From Bacillus sp. BGMRC 2118 (lineage in GTDB: Bacteria > Bacillota > Bacilli > Bacillales > SA4), in the NCBI GenBank assembly GCA_008364785.1, contig VTTJ01000002.1:310001-374000 (forward strand): DNA of 64,000 nucleotides. The letters are read 5' to 3'. The position numbers were made by a program, and so were the translations under genes. Each line of letters begins with the position of its first letter. The stretch's first letter is position 1. Below, in pieces: positions 18,307 through 28,541 of the stretch. The notes beneath the pieces are model-generated. The model worked only from the letters and a program-made list of their open reading frames with translations. It was not told where the DNA came from and searched no databases.

Positions 18307-19406
18307 ATTTACTAGAAGCCATGAAGACACATGCTCTGCCTGATTCATATAAAGATATGACGGATGCAGAAATGGAACAGAGAGTTCAAGAGATTAAAGA
18401 GAAGTTTGGAGATAGACTATATATTCCCGGACATCATTATCAAAAGGATGAAGTGATTCAGTTTGCTGATACGACAGGCGATTCTCTTCAGTTAGCACAG
18501 CAGTCTGCTGCTAACTCAAAGGCTGAGTTTATCGTATTTTGTGGTGTCCACTTCATGGCAGAAACGGCTGATATTTTAACAGATGACCATCAAAAAGTGA
18601 TTTTGCCAGATATGAGAGCAGGCTGTTCGATGGCAGATATGGCAAATATTCATCAAACAGAGCGGGCTTGGACGAAATTACAACATGTATTTGGTGATAC
18701 AATTCTGCCGTTAACGTATGTGAACTCAACAGCTGCAATCAAAGCTTTTTGCGGGAAAAATGGTGGAGCCACCGTTACGTCCTCAAATGCGATAGAGATG
18801 GTTGAATGGGCGTTTACACAAAAGGAACGTATATTATTTTTGCCAGACCAGCATCTTGGAAGGAACACAGCTTACGATTTGGGAGTTCCTTTATCTGAGA
18901 TGGCGGTATGGAATCCCGTTACTGATGAGCTTGAATATGAAGGAGACCTAACGACAATTAAGGTAATCCTATGGAAAGGGCATTGCTCTGTACATGAAAA
19001 TTTTACGGTTCATAATATAGAACAAATTCGGAAAAATCATCCCGGTATGAATATAATTGTTCATCCAGAGTGCAGCAGGGAAGTTGTTTCACAATCTGAC
19101 TTTGCAGGATCTACTAAATATATTATTGATACAATCAATAAAGCCGAACCAGGAACGAAGTGGGCCATTGGGACAGAGATGAATTTGGTGAAACGGATTA
19201 TCACTCAGCACCCAGATAAGGAAATTATTTCATTAAATCCTCATATGTGCCCGTGTTTAACCATGAATCGTATCGATCTACCACACCTTCTCTATTCATT
19301 AGAAACATTAGAGAAGGGTGAAACAATTAATATTATCTCGGTCGAGAAAGAGATTGCAGAATATGCGGTAGTTGCGTTAAATCGTATGCTAGCTCGTGCA
19401 AAATAA
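18303..19406 (+). CDS. nadA: Quinolinate synthase
   Basis: NadA condenses iminoaspartate with dihydroxyacetone phosphate using a 4Fe-4S cluster. The likely cluster cysteines are in '[12 protein letters not shown]', 'HPECSREVV' and '[13 protein letters not shown]'. '[17 protein letters not shown]' marks the substrate pocket. The GTG at 18303 follows GGAGGAG and overlaps the nadC stop. 367 residues; gene order B-C-A is as in B. subtilis. Confidence 0.97.
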   Translation: MNLLEAMKTHALPDSYKDMTDAEMEQRVQEIKEKFGDRLYIPGHHYQKDEVIQFADTTGDSLQLAQQSAANSKAEFIVFCGVHFMAETADILTDDHQKVILPDMRAGCSMADMANIHQTERAWTKLQHVFGDTILPLTYVNSTAAIKAFCGKNGGATVTSSNAIEMVEWAFTQKERILFLPDQHLGRNTAYDLGVPLSEMAVWNPVTDELEYEGDLTTIKVILWKGHCSVHENFTVHNIEQIRKNHPGMNIIVHPECSREVVSQSDFAGSTKYIIDTINKAEPGTKWAIGTEMNLVKRIITQHPDKEIISLNPHMCPCLTMNRIDLPHLLYSLETLEKGETINIISVEKEIAEYAVVALNRMLARAK

Positions 19407-19434
19407 GCCAAGGAGATCCTTGGCTTTTTCTATT
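19405..19434 (+). terminator. Terminator of nadBCA
   Basis: AAGCCAAGGA and TCCTTGGCTT pair around GA and are followed by TTT and TCTATTTTTT. Confidence 0.85.
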
Positions 19435-19439
19435 TTTTA

Positions 19440-19574
19440 GGCTCTATTCTAAAACTTTGATGCTTTTAGTAATTATTCTGGAAACAAATTGAGACTGGCT
19501 TAGAAAAGAGCAACTATCTTTAAGTATACAGATACTAAAGTTTACGTAACGCAACAATCTGCATAAAAAAAGCC
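19440..19574 (+). mobile_element. MITE family A, copy 2 (135 bp, internally shortened)
   Basis: The element starts GGCTCTATTCTAAAACTTTG and ends CATAAAAAAAGCC, with an exact 8-bp duplication ATTTTTTA (19432-19439 and 19575-19582). The left duplication lies in the T-run after the nadA terminator. Several short internal segments present in the long copies are missing. Confidence 0.87.
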
Positions 19575-19712
19575 ATTTTTTAATACAGCTTGTTACCCTT
19601 GTCATATGGAATAAATCGAACAGCGAGTGCATAAGTTGTGGTGAAGAAGAGTGGCAATTAGCCTATTGGTTGCATAGACTGTAAAGAATTTTGCCATGGG
19701 AGGGATATATTC

Positions 19713-21359
19713 GTGAAAATCCATATTGTTCAAAAAGGTGATACACTCTGGAAAATTGCCCAAAAATACGGAGTGGATTTTGAAGAACTTAAACAGCTTA
19801 ATTCACAATTAAGCAATCCAGATATGATAATGCCAGGTATGAAAGTAAAGGTACCTTCATCCGGCGTACAAGTAAAAGCGAAGGAAGCACCTTTCTCACC
19901 GAGTCAATTAGTAAAAGAAAAGCCTGTAAAAGAGAGTCAGGTTTCTCCAGTAAAAGAAGCACCAATACAACAGGTTAAGGAAGCGCCAGTGGCACCTGTT
20001 CAACCAGTAAAAGAGGCGCCAGTGGCACCAATTGAAGAAGTAAAAGAACCTTTCATTGACTTAACTCCAGAACCACTGCCGGTAGTCGAGGAAGTTCAGG
20101 AAGCACCAAAGGCACCCGCCTTACCATATGCTCCTAAATTACCTCAACTGCCTCAACTTGAAATGGACATTAATAATTACTACTTAAATGTGGATGCGAA
20201 CTTCTTAAAAGGTGCACCAAAAGAGCCAAAAGCTGTCTCTCCTGTACAGGATGTTCCAAAGGCACCGGAGGCACCAAAAGTACCAAAAGCACCTAAGGTA
20301 CCAAAAATGCCACAAATCTCACCGCAATCCACACAAGCACCAGTACCGCCTCAACCACCAGTAGCACCAATTGCAGATGAGGAGTGTGTACCGGTTACAG
20401 GAATAAACCCTGGAGACGGATTCAATTATAATCCATATATGTTCACACAACCAGGATTCATGCAGCCACAACCAGGATTCATGCAACCACAACCAGGATT
20501 CATGCAGCCACAACCAGGATTTATGCCAAATCCAGGCTACCCATCAATGGTAAGTCCATTAGGAGATGACGATTTAGATGACATGCCGCAGATGCCTGCT
20601 TACCCTGGAGCATATCCAAATCCACAAAATTTACAAGGTGGAGGAATGTTTCCACAGCAGCAAATGGCAATGGGTGCAATGAACCCGTATCCACAACAAT
20701 TGCCGATGGGCGAAATGAATCCATATTCACAACAATTACCAATGGGTGGTGGCAATGATTGTGGTTGTGGTGGTACTCCAATGCCATACGGTGCACCATT
20801 TGGTTTGCAACAAGGCTATGGTGGAACACTTGGATATGCAACACCTTCTTTGCCTCGAATGCAAGGAATGCAAGGATTAGGTGCGCAACCTGGATACGAG
20901 GTGGATCAAGGAGGTTTTGCACCTGCACCACAATACCCAATGTATGGTGGAGTGCCAGGAATGCAACAAATGCCTGCAACATCAGAGTTAGATGATGATG
21001 TTATGGGGAATTATGGCATGCAACCAGGCTTTAACATGCAGCAGCCATACATGATGCCAGGGTATCCTCAAACAGGAATGCAAGGATTCATGCCTCAGGG
21101 CTATTCGCAGCCGCAGCCTGGTATGCAAAATGTTGGTTTTCCGCAAGGTTCGGTAGCGGGGGCACCTGCGTCAGGAGCTCAACCATGGGGAGCACCTGGA
21201 TTCCAAGGGCAGCCTGTACCGAGTCAGCAAATGCAACCAGGCCTTCCACAAGGATATCCTGGAGCAACTCCTCAACAAGGAGTTGGAATGCCAGGATATC
21301 CGATGCAAGGGCCGCTAGGGATGCCAAATTTTGATGATGACGATGATTTCAACTTATAA
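19713..21359 (+). CDS. safA: Spore coat assembly protein SafA
   Basis: SafA is a cortex-coat interface protein that recruits inner coat proteins. The N-terminal LysM domain 'IHIVQKGDTLWKIAQKYG...' (residues 2-48) targets the cortex. A long low-complexity region follows, rich in P, Q, M and G, with 'VKEAP' repeats (about 66-110) and QPGFMQP repeats. The C-terminus is acidic (DDDDDF). The GTG start follows GGGAGGG. At 548 residues it is longer than the B. subtilis protein, probably through repeat growth. Confidence 0.93.
   Translation: MKIHIVQKGDTLWKIAQKYGVDFEELKQLNSQLSNPDMIMPGMKVKVPSSGVQVKAKEAPFSPSQLVKEKPVKESQVSPVKEAPIQQVKEAPVAPVQPVKEAPVAPIEEVKEPFIDLTPEPLPVVEEVQEAPKAPALPYAPKLPQLPQLEMDINNYYLNVDANFLKGAPKEPKAVSPVQDVPKAPEAPKVPKAPKVPKMPQISPQSTQAPVPPQPPVAPIADEECVPVTGINPGDGFNYNPYMFTQPGFMQPQPGFMQPQPGFMQPQPGFMPNPGYPSMVSPLGDDDLDDMPQMPAYPGAYPNPQNLQGGGMFPQQQMAMGAMNPYPQQLPMGEMNPYSQQLPMGGGNDCGCGGTPMPYGAPFGLQQGYGGTLGYATPSLPRMQGMQGLGAQPGYEVDQGGFAPAPQYPMYGGVPGMQQMPATSELDDDVMGNYGMQPGFNMQQPYMMPGYPQTGMQGFMPQGYSQPQPGMQNVGFPQGSVAGAPASGAQPWGAPGFQGQPVPSQQMQPGLPQGYPGATPQQGVGMPGYPMQGPLGMPNFDDDDDFNL
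20448..20531 (+). repeat. Four tandem 21-bp repeats in safA
   Basis: Units start at 20448, 20469, 20490 and 20511 and encode QPGFMQP, with the last unit ending in PN. Units differ at one or two third-codon positions, indicating recent amplification in frame. Confidence 0.92.
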
Positions 21360-21370
21360 ATACAATGTAA

Positions 21371-21408
21371 AAATACCACAATGACTTTTTATTGTGGTAT
21401 TTTTTTTG
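21371..21408 (+). terminator. Terminator of safA
   Basis: AAATACCACAAT and ATTGTGGTATTT pair around GACTTTTT and are followed by a T-run. Confidence 0.88.
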
Positions 21409-21454
21409 TCTGATAAGTCTTATTCGGTTTTTGTTGATGACCACTACTTCACTA

Positions 21455-21477
21455 ACACTGTATATATATAACAGTGT
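21455..21477. promoter_or_regulatory. Palindrome upstream of the coxA-like gene
   Basis: ACACTGT (21455-21461) and ACAGTGT (21471-21477) are a perfect inverted repeat around ATATATATA. A second small one, GAGTG-TTTAT-CACTC, lies at 21509-21523. These could be a regulator site or leader hairpins; no factor can be named. Confidence 0.35.
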
Positions 21478-21555
21478 AAAAGAGCCATCTAATTGCCATG
21501 ATAGTAAGGAGTGTTTATCACTCACGATCATCATGAAATCAGGGGGGTATTTACA

Positions 21556-22464
21556 TTGAATAAAAAAGTATTGTACACTCTTTCAACAGCCTTTTTACTA
21601 AGTGGTTTGACTGCATGTAATAATGGGACAGATGAAGGAGCAATGGGGAACCGTAATAATGATACAGTTCGTCCAATTGGATACTACTCAGATGAAAATG
21701 TAAATCGCTCATATGGCAGATCGTATGGTAATGACAACGGTAATGCTATCCTGCCTGAAAGAGATAATGATGGTCCAATAACAGAGATGTTAGACCGTGA
21801 TAATCGAAACAACGGTAATAATAATGGTACATTTGGTCGTGATGTACGTAATAATACCGTAAATCGTTATAACGGTAACGGAAACAATGGTACATTTGGT
21901 CAAAATACACGCAGTAACATTGGAACTCGTGATGATGGTGTAATTGACAACAGTAATCGAAACAACCGTGGTATGGGTATAAATAACGGTACAACTGGTA
22001 GAAACGTTAACACTAACACAAGGGATAACACGACACTCCCAAGTAACCACCACTTCTCTCGTAATGATTATAATTATCATGGACAAATGGCTGGCCGAGA
22101 CAATAATGCTCGTTCGTCATATAACAATAATTATAATGGTGGGTTAGCAGAACAAATCTCAAACCGCGTTGAAAAGGTGAATAATGTTGATGACGTTCGT
22201 ACAATTGTTAATGGTAATGAAATTCTTGTAGCTGTTGATACGAATGATCGAAACAATCGCCAAGTTGAAACGCAAGTAAGAAATGCAGTCCGTGAATTAA
22301 CACAAGGTAAAGACGTCCGTGTTGTCACAGACGAAAACATCTTTACACGAGCTCGTAATATTGACAACGACCTACGAGATGGCGGTCCAACAGAAAACCT
22401 GGATGCAGATGTTCGTGATATGTTCAGTGAAATTAGAAATGGTGTTAATAACATGAACCGTTAA
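21556..22464 (+). CDS. coxA: Sporulation lipoprotein, YhcN/YlaJ family (CoxA-like)
   Basis: The product is a probable lipoprotein of the developing spore; in B. subtilis CoxA is a cortex-associated protein encoded next to safA. The signal peptide ends in the lipobox LTAC (Cys about 21). Residues about 30-190 are low complexity, very rich in N, G, R and D. The C-terminal 100 residues form the YhcN/YlaJ domain ('ISNRVEKVNNVDDVRTIV...VDTND'). The TTG at 21556 follows AGGGGGG. About 302 residues, longer than the B. subtilis protein. The symbol rests on position plus domain. Confidence 0.8.
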   Translation: MNKKVLYTLSTAFLLSGLTACNNGTDEGAMGNRNNDTVRPIGYYSDENVNRSYGRSYGNDNGNAILPERDNDGPITEMLDRDNRNNGNNNGTFGRDVRNNTVNRYNGNGNNGTFGQNTRSNIGTRDDGVIDNSNRNNRGMGINNGTTGRNVNTNTRDNTTLPSNHHFSRNDYNYHGQMAGRDNNARSSYNNNYNGGLAEQISNRVEKVNNVDDVRTIVNGNEILVAVDTNDRNNRQVETQVRNAVRELTQGKDVRVVTDENIFTRARNIDNDLRDGGPTENLDADVRDMFSEIRNGVNNMNR

Positions 22465-22475
22465 TAAAATGAATG

Positions 22476-22503
22476 AGGTAGGCTTTGTAGCCTACCTTTT
22501 TTT
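22476..22503 (+). terminator. Terminator of the coxA-like gene
   Basis: AGGTAGGCT and AGCCTACCT pair around TTGT, with TTTTTT after. The T-run is partly shared with the target duplication of the family B element. Confidence 0.87.
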
Positions 22504-22508
22504 ATATA

Positions 22509-22690
22509 GGCTTTGTTAAAGTACAGTGTTGATATTTAGCAGGGCTGATTGAAGGATGCGAGACTCCTGAGAGAGAAGCGCAGGTTCGGGAAACTCATGC
22601 AGGCGAGAAGCGCCGAGGAGACCCCGAACCTTTCCGCGGTATTCGGCGAGTGTCCTAGAACGAAAATCAACAACAAGGTTTAACAGAGCC
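22509..22690 (+). mobile_element. MITE-like element family B (182 bp)
   Basis: The ends GGCTTTGTTAAA and TTTAACAGAGCC are inverted repeats that extend inward through GTGTTGAT and ATCAACAAC. An exact 8-bp duplication TTTATATA flanks it (22501-22508 and 22691-22698). The centre, 'GCGAGACTCCTGAGAGAGAA' through 'GCGCCGAGGAGACCCC', matches an intergenic repeat type that I know is widespread in Bacillaceae. No ORF. Confidence 0.88.
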
Positions 22691-22800
22691 TTTATATAAA
22701 ATATTATTGGATAAAACTTCTATGGATGGGTAGACTATTTTATTGTTACAGAAAGTAAAAGGAAGTATGGAACATTACTTCAAAAAAGAGGTGTTTTTTC

Positions 22801-23370
22801 ATGAAGTTTACATACCCATTTCTAAAAGTTTTAGTTGTAGTAAGTGCATGTGTATACCTCTCTGGTTTTCATGCATCTCAAGCTGATGAAGATATCATAA
22901 TGTCATCACTAAAAAATGATGATATAGCCCCAACTGCTGCGTTTGAAGTAACAAGTCCTATTAAAATGACATTAATTTTAGAGCGAATATATTTAGACGG
23001 TGAAGTAAGCGAGGAAATCAAGGAAGTATCCATACAATCTATGGAAGATTTTATGGAAGAGTATTCCTCATGGCAAATGATTGATCAAAATGATGAACAA
23101 ATGGTTTTTCAAAAAAATATAGATGATATTTCTCCATTATTAAAGGCAAACGGATATTTCGGAATTACGAAAAACGGTGTGTTAACAATTTTTAATGGCA
23201 AACCTGCAACTGACAAGGTGATTCAATCCTTTTTCCAAATTGACGTTAAAAAGCTTGAAAGTCACCAACATGAAGAATTGAGAAAAGGTATTCCGATTCA
23301 GTCTAAAGATAAATATGTTGAAGTGCTGGAAGTATTCAAACCCTTTTCTGTCTCTTCACAAAAGAACTAA
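22801..23370 (+). CDS. bofC: BofC, forespore regulator of sigma-K activation
   Basis: BofC is a forespore-made secreted protein that restrains SpoIVB, and so delays SpoIVFB activation and pro-sigma-K cleavage. A signal peptide covers about residues 1-28. The body has 'LERIYLDGEVSEE' and 'DDISPLLKANGYFGITKNGVL' (split), typical of BofC, and ends with a basic region. The start follows GAGGTG. Its regulatory target spoIVFB is in the same window at 7264. Confidence 0.92.
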   Translation: MKFTYPFLKVLVVVSACVYLSGFHASQADEDIIMSSLKNDDIAPTAAFEVTSPIKMTLILERIYLDGEVSEEIKEVSIQSMEDFMEEYSSWQMIDQNDEQMVFQKNIDDISPLLKANGYFGITKNGVLTIFNGKPATDKVIQSFFQIDVKKLESHQHEELRKGIPIQSKDKYVEVLEVFKPFSVSSQKN

Positions 23371-23400
23371 AGAACGAGCCAGTGGGTTCGTTCTTTTTTG
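23369..23400 (+). terminator. Terminator of bofC
   Basis: AAAGAACGAGCC and GGGTTCGTTCTTT pair around a short loop with a following T-run. The stem begins at the bofC stop codon. Confidence 0.85.
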
Positions 23401-23410
23401 GATGGGATAA

Positions 23411-23580
23411 ACACCGAAAACCTATGAATTCGTTGGAATAGAATGAAAATCGTTGATAAAAAAAATATTCGTCGAAAGAATGGGGAATTTCGCCGAATTA
23501 CTGCTTGAAATCGCCGAAATAGGTTAAACTTTCGCCGAATTAAAATGATTTGTGCTTGAATTAGAAGATTATCGTCGGAA
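23411..23580. repeat. Phased TCGCCGA array 2
   Basis: The core TCGCCGA, or a variant (ACACCGA, TCGTTGG, TCGTTGA, TCGTCGA, TGCTTGA), starts at 23411, 23430, 23450, 23469, 23490, 23511, 23532, 23553 and 23572. Steps are 19-21 bp. It is the reverse complement of the array 1 core. The array fills the gap before ruvA; from 23581 to 23740 I see nothing else. Confidence 0.78.
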
Positions 23581-23751
23581 AAATGACAATTTTAATTCAT
23601 TACATAGCAAATACGAGGTGAAAAATGTAACTCAAATGTGAAATCAGGCGCGAAAAGAGGCTGATTTTATAACTGATAATCATAAATGAAATTACGAACG
23701 AAATTTATCCTGTATTCTATAGAGTCACAACTAACGAGTTTATTGTATTTA

Positions 23752-23760
23752 TGCTAAAAT
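23752..23760 (+). promoter_or_regulatory. Possible extended -10 of ruvAB
   Basis: TGCTAAAAT has the TG-N-TANNNT form of an extended -10, 33 bases before the ruvA start. No good -35 is seen. Confidence 0.4.
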
Positions 23761-23792
23761 GGATTACAGCATAAAAAGGGAGAGAGTACATA

Positions 23793-24410
23793 GTGATTGA
23801 ATTTGTAAGAGGAACGGTTGCAGATGTGAACCCGGAATATATTGTCATTGATCATCATGGTTTAGGATATTTAATTCATACACCTAACCCTTATATATAC
23901 GATGTAAGCGAAGAGAAAGAACTCACTGTATATACGTATCAGCATGTACGAGAAGATACATTGGCTTTATATGGTTTTGCTTCAAGAAAGGAACGCAGCT
24001 TATTTATGAAGCTTCTTAATGTGACAGGAATTGGCCCAAAAGGAGCCATGGCCATTTTAGCATTTGGACGCCCTGAGCAAGTGGTAGGGGCAATTGAGGA
24101 TGAAAATGAAGCGTTTCTAGTTAAATTCCCTGGAGTAGGAAAGAAAACAGCCAGACAAATTATCCTTGATTTAAAAGGAAAGTTGTCCGACTTAGTGGAT
24201 ACCGGATTAGTTCAAGGAAATGTGATTAACCCAGATCTAGAACTTGGTACATCTAGTACAAAAGAGTTAGAGGAAGCATTAGAAGCCTTGAAGGTGTTAG
24301 GCTATGCAGAGCGTGAAATTAAGAAAATTAAGCCTGTACTAGAAAAAGAAACGATGTCTACGGATCAATATATAAAGCTTGCCTTGCAACAGCTAGTTCA
24401 AGGTAGATAG
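23793..24410 (+). CDS. ruvA: Holliday junction DNA helicase subunit RuvA
   Basis: RuvA binds four-way junctions and loads RuvB. Domain I is an OB fold (about 1-62), domain II has two helix-hairpin-helix motifs ('[16 protein letters not shown]' near 72 and '[21 protein letters not shown]' split near 107), and domain III (about 155-205) contacts RuvB. GTG start after GGGAGAGAG. 205 residues, normal. Confidence 0.98.
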   Translation: MIEFVRGTVADVNPEYIVIDHHGLGYLIHTPNPYIYDVSEEKELTVYTYQHVREDTLALYGFASRKERSLFMKLLNVTGIGPKGAMAILAFGRPEQVVGAIEDENEAFLVKFPGVGKKTARQIILDLKGKLSDLVDTGLVQGNVINPDLELGTSSTKELEEALEALKVLGYAEREIKKIKPVLEKETMSTDQYIKLALQQLVQGR

Positions 24411-24427
24411 GCGAGGAGGAACTATTG

Positions 24428-25426
24428 TTGGATGATCGAATTGTTTCTGGTGAAGCAAGTGTTGAAGAGGATTTTCTCGAGCAATCCCTTCGTCCACAAC
24501 TGCTTCATCAATACATTGGCCAAACAAAAGTAAAAGAAAATTTACTAGTCTTTATTGAAGCAGCGAAGATGAGAAGTGAAACGTTAGACCATGTATTGCT
24601 ATATGGTCCACCAGGCTTGGGTAAAACGACACTTGCTGTTATTATTGCGAACGAGATGGGAGTAAATATCCGAACAACTTCTGGCCCAGCTATTGAACGT
24701 CCAGGTGATTTAGCAGCGATTTTGACTGCACTTGAACCAGGAGATGTGTTATTTATTGATGAAATCCACCGGCTACAACGTTCAGTGGAAGAAGTGCTAT
24801 ACCCGGCTATGGAAGATTTCTGTCTCGATATTGTCATTGGAAAGGGTCCAAGTGCAAGATCTGTGAGAATCGATTTACCTCCTTTTACATTGGTAGGGGC
24901 CACAACCAGGGCAGGTGCCTTATCCGCACCGCTTCGAGATCGATTTGGTGTATTAAGCCGTTTAGAGTATTATAATGTAGAACAGCTGGCAACGATTGTG
25001 GACCGTGCTGCTTCTATACTACAAGTAGGTATTGTAAAAGAAGCTACAATTGAGATTGCAAGAAGGTCAAGAGGCACCCCTAGAATTGCCAATCGTTTGT
25101 TACGAAGAGTGCGAGACTTTGCTCAAGTAAAGGGAAATGGTAATATTGATGAGCAAATTGCAAAAGAAGCACTGGAAATGCTCCAAGTCGACAGTTTAGG
25201 GCTTGACCATATCGACCATAAACTAATTAAAGGTATCATTGAAAAGTTTAAAGGCGGACCAGTAGGAATCGATACGATTGCGGCAACGATTGGGGAAGAA
25301 TCACACACAATAGAAGATGTGTATGAACCTTATTTATTGCAGCTTGGCTTTATGCAACGAACACCAAGAGGTCGTATTGTTACCGAACTAGCTTATCGTC
25401 ATTTTCAATTGGAGGTTCCAAAATAA
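24428..25426 (+). CDS. ruvB: Holliday junction branch migration ATPase RuvB
   Basis: RuvB is the hexameric AAA+ motor of branch migration. Walker [10 protein letters not shown] (near 60), Walker B 'LFIDEIHRL', sensor 'GATTRAG' and a C-terminal winged helix ('[17 protein letters not shown]') are present. Two adjacent TTG codons at 24425 and 24428 are possible starts; the second is 8 nt from GAGGAGG and gives the family-like MDDR. About 332 residues. It overlaps the next gene (TAATG). Confidence 0.97.
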   Translation: MDDRIVSGEASVEEDFLEQSLRPQLLHQYIGQTKVKENLLVFIEAAKMRSETLDHVLLYGPPGLGKTTLAVIIANEMGVNIRTTSGPAIERPGDLAAILTALEPGDVLFIDEIHRLQRSVEEVLYPAMEDFCLDIVIGKGPSARSVRIDLPPFTLVGATTRAGALSAPLRDRFGVLSRLEYYNVEQLATIVDRAASILQVGIVKEATIEIARRSRGTPRIANRLLRRVRDFAQVKGNGNIDEQIAKEALEMLQVDSLGLDHIDHKLIKGIIEKFKGGPVGIDTIAATIGEESHTIEDVYEPYLLQLGFMQRTPRGRIVTELAYRHFQLEVPK

Positions 25427-25623
25427 TGGAGATATCTAAGGTTCTAATGACACTTGGAGGTATATTATTATTAATCGGTGTTATTTGGCAGTTTATTGGT
25501 AGACTACCCGGTGATTTTGTCTTTAAAAAGGGAAATGTAACGTTTTATTTTCCGATTGTCACATCCATCATCGTCAGTGTTTTACTATCAGTTATCTTTT
25601 ATTTTATTGGACGATTTAAATGA
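25426..25623 (+). CDS. DUF2905 small membrane protein
   Basis: A 65-residue protein with two membrane helices (about 8-24 and 42-62) and the family motif 'GRLPGDFVFKKGN' between them. Its function is unknown. The ATG overlaps the ruvB stop by one base, so it belongs to the ruvAB operon. This family is commonly found beside ruvB in Firmicutes. Confidence 0.88.
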   Translation: MEISKVLMTLGGILLLIGVIWQFIGRLPGDFVFKKGNVTFYFPIVTSIIVSVLLSVIFYFIGRFK

Positions 25624-25684
25624 ACTGTAGTGCAACGTTAAACATGACATGAATCTAACATACAGATAGAAACAGGTGAAAAAC

Positions 25685-26716
25685 GTGAAAGTTGAGTTAT
25701 TTGATTTTAATTTACCAGATGAACTAATAGCCCAAACTCCTTTACTAGATCGTGAAGCTTCACGGTTAATGGTTTTACATAAGGAGACGGGAGAGTTAAA
25801 GCATGAATCTTCATTCCGTTCTATTTTATCTTACCTTAATGAGGGAGACTGCCTTGTACTAAACGATACACGGGTACTGCCGGCGCGACTTTTTGGTGTG
25901 AAGAAAGAAACTGGGGCGAAAGTGGAAGTACTATTGTTGAAACAGCTAGAAGGTGACAAGTGGGAAACGCTTGTTAAGCCGGCTAAACGGATAACAGAAG
26001 GAACGGTTGTCTCCTTTGGAAATGACAAACTAACTGCTACTTGTGTGGGCGTTAGTGAATTCGGAGGTAGAATTTTTGAGTTTACGTATGAAGGAATCTT
26101 CCTGGAAGTATTAGAAGAATTAGGTCAAATGCCTCTTCCTCCATATATTCAAGAACAGCTTGAGGATAAGGATCGTTATCAGACAGTATTTGCAAGAGAA
26201 GCTGGATCTGCAGCAGCCCCTACAGCGGGACTACATTTTACAGATGCTTTGCTTGAGAATATTAAGAAAAAAGGCGTACATATTGCATTTATTACCTTGC
26301 ACGTTGGTCTAGGTACGTTTAGACCTGTTAATGCTGATTCGATTGAAGAACATGACATGCATGCTGAGTTTTACCAAATGACAGAAGAAACAGCTAATTT
26401 GCTGAATGACGTTCGTCAAAAAGGTGGAAAAATTATTACAGTAGGGACAACTTCTACCCGTACACTTGAAACCATTGCGAAACAAAATGACGGGAAGTTT
26501 GTACCATCATCAGGCTGGACTAGTATTTTTATTTATCCAGGGTATGAATTCAAGGGAATTGATGCAATGATTACAAACTTTCATTTACCAAAATCGACAT
26601 TAATCATGCTTATCAGTGCATTAGCAGGAAGAGAAAATGTCCTACATGCGTATGAAGAAGCAGTAAAGGAACAATATCGATTCTTTAGCTTTGGAGATGC
26701 AATGTTAATTATTTAA
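25685..26716 (+). CDS. queA: S-adenosylmethionine:tRNA ribosyltransferase-isomerase QueA
   Basis: QueA builds epoxyqueuosine on tRNA by transferring the ribosyl part of SAM. It begins '[18 protein letters not shown]' and contains '[15 protein letters not shown]' (about 58), '[10 protein letters not shown]' and '[10 protein letters not shown]'. The GTG at 25685 is 5 nt after AGGTGA; a GTG at 25676 lies within that site. 343 residues. The stop codon lies in the target duplication of a MITE. tgt, the previous step of the pathway, follows. Confidence 0.96.
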   Translation: MKVELFDFNLPDELIAQTPLLDREASRLMVLHKETGELKHESSFRSILSYLNEGDCLVLNDTRVLPARLFGVKKETGAKVEVLLLKQLEGDKWETLVKPAKRITEGTVVSFGNDKLTATCVGVSEFGGRIFEFTYEGIFLEVLEELGQMPLPPYIQEQLEDKDRYQTVFAREAGSAAAPTAGLHFTDALLENIKKKGVHIAFITLHVGLGTFRPVNADSIEEHDMHAEFYQMTEETANLLNDVRQKGGKIITVGTTSTRTLETIAKQNDGKFVPSSGWTSIFIYPGYEFKGIDAMITNFHLPKSTLIMLISALAGRENVLHAYEEAVKEQYRFFSFGDAMLII

Positions 26717-26895
26717 GGCTCTTTTCTAAAATTTTATTGCTTTTGGTATAATTATTCTGGTTGTATAACCAGTAGTTAATGAGAATGGACTAGAAAAGAG
26801 CATATCTCTTCATGTACAGCATTATCTAGATACGAATGTAAACACCCGGCTCTTGGGATTTTTACGAAAAAGCAATAACCTATATGAAAACAGCC
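26717..26895 (+). mobile_element. MITE family A, copy 3 (179 bp)
   Basis: It starts GGCTCTTTTCTAAAATTTTA and ends TATGAAAACAGCC. The exact 8-bp duplication TTATTTAA (26709-26716 and 26896-26903) includes the queA stop codon. It separates queA from tgt, genes that normally lie close together. An inner CTAGAAAAGAGC inverts the left end. Confidence 0.9.
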
Positions 26896-26903
26896 TTATT
26901 TAA

Positions 26904-28076
<1,173 letters not shown>

Positions 28077-28123
28077 TCTAAGCTTGGCCTACTAATCGTA
28101 ATTATTAGAAAGGGGTGAAATAA

Positions 28124-28381
28124 ATGGATATCTTAACTTCAGTTGGACCATTAATCTTAATGTTTGCTATTTTTTATTTCCTGCTTATTAGACCACAACA
28201 AAAGAGACAAAAGGCAGTACAAAAAATGCAATCTGAGTTGAAAAAGGGTGACAAGGTTGTTACGATCGGCGGCATGCATGGTATTGTGGATGCAATTGAT
28301 GAGTCAACAATCATTATTAAGTCAGGTGAATCTCGCCTAACGTTTGATCGTGCGGCAATCCGTGACGCTTCAACTAATTAA
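28124..28381 (+). CDS. yajC: Preprotein translocase subunit YajC
   Basis: YajC is a small single-span membrane protein associated with SecDF. A membrane helix covers about residues 5-22, ending in the family motif 'FYFLLIRPQQKRQK'. 'LKKGDKVVTIGGMHG' follows. 85 residues; ribosome site AAAGGGGTG. secDF lies further on at 34392. Confidence 0.95.
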   Translation: MDILTSVGPLILMFAIFYFLLIRPQQKRQKAVQKMQSELKKGDKVVTIGGMHGIVDAIDESTIIIKSGESRLTFDRAAIRDASTN

Positions 28382-28392
28382 TTTGTACATAG

Positions 28393-28422
28393 AAAAAGAG
28401 CGGAATTAATCCGCTCTTTTTT
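28393..28422 (+). terminator. Terminator of yajC
   Basis: AAAAGAGCGGA and TCCGCTCTTTT pair around a short loop, followed by TTC. The following element's target duplication begins at the end of its T-run. Confidence 0.88.
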
Positions 28423-28428
28423 CTTTAT

Positions 28429-28537
28429 GCTGTTTATAGATTGTTGCTCTTTTCTAATTCAACTTTGTTCTGCTTCTAAAACTGGTTGTACACCCAAAAT
28501 AATTGTACTAAAAGCAACAAAGTTTTAGAAAATAGCC
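28429..28537 (-). mobile_element. MITE family A, copy 4 (109 bp, deleted)
   Basis: This reverse-oriented copy has the right end GCTGTTTATAGATTGTTGCT joined directly to the left half CTTTTCTAATTC..TTTTAGAAAATAGCC. The loss spans two GTTGCT copies seen in the full-length copy at 36813. Flanks TTCTTTAT and TTTTTTAT (28421-28428 and 28538-28545) match at 7 of 8 positions. It reaches within a few bases of the 3' end of the yrzE-like gene. Confidence 0.82.
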
Positions 28538-28541
28538 TTTT

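Noticed and set aside
20319..21327. Long open frames on the minus strand of safA
   Set aside because: They are shadows of the low-complexity repeat coding on the plus strand.
21746..22204. Minus-strand frames in the coxA-like gene
   Set aside because: They arise from the Asn/Gly-rich repeats and lack ribosome sites.
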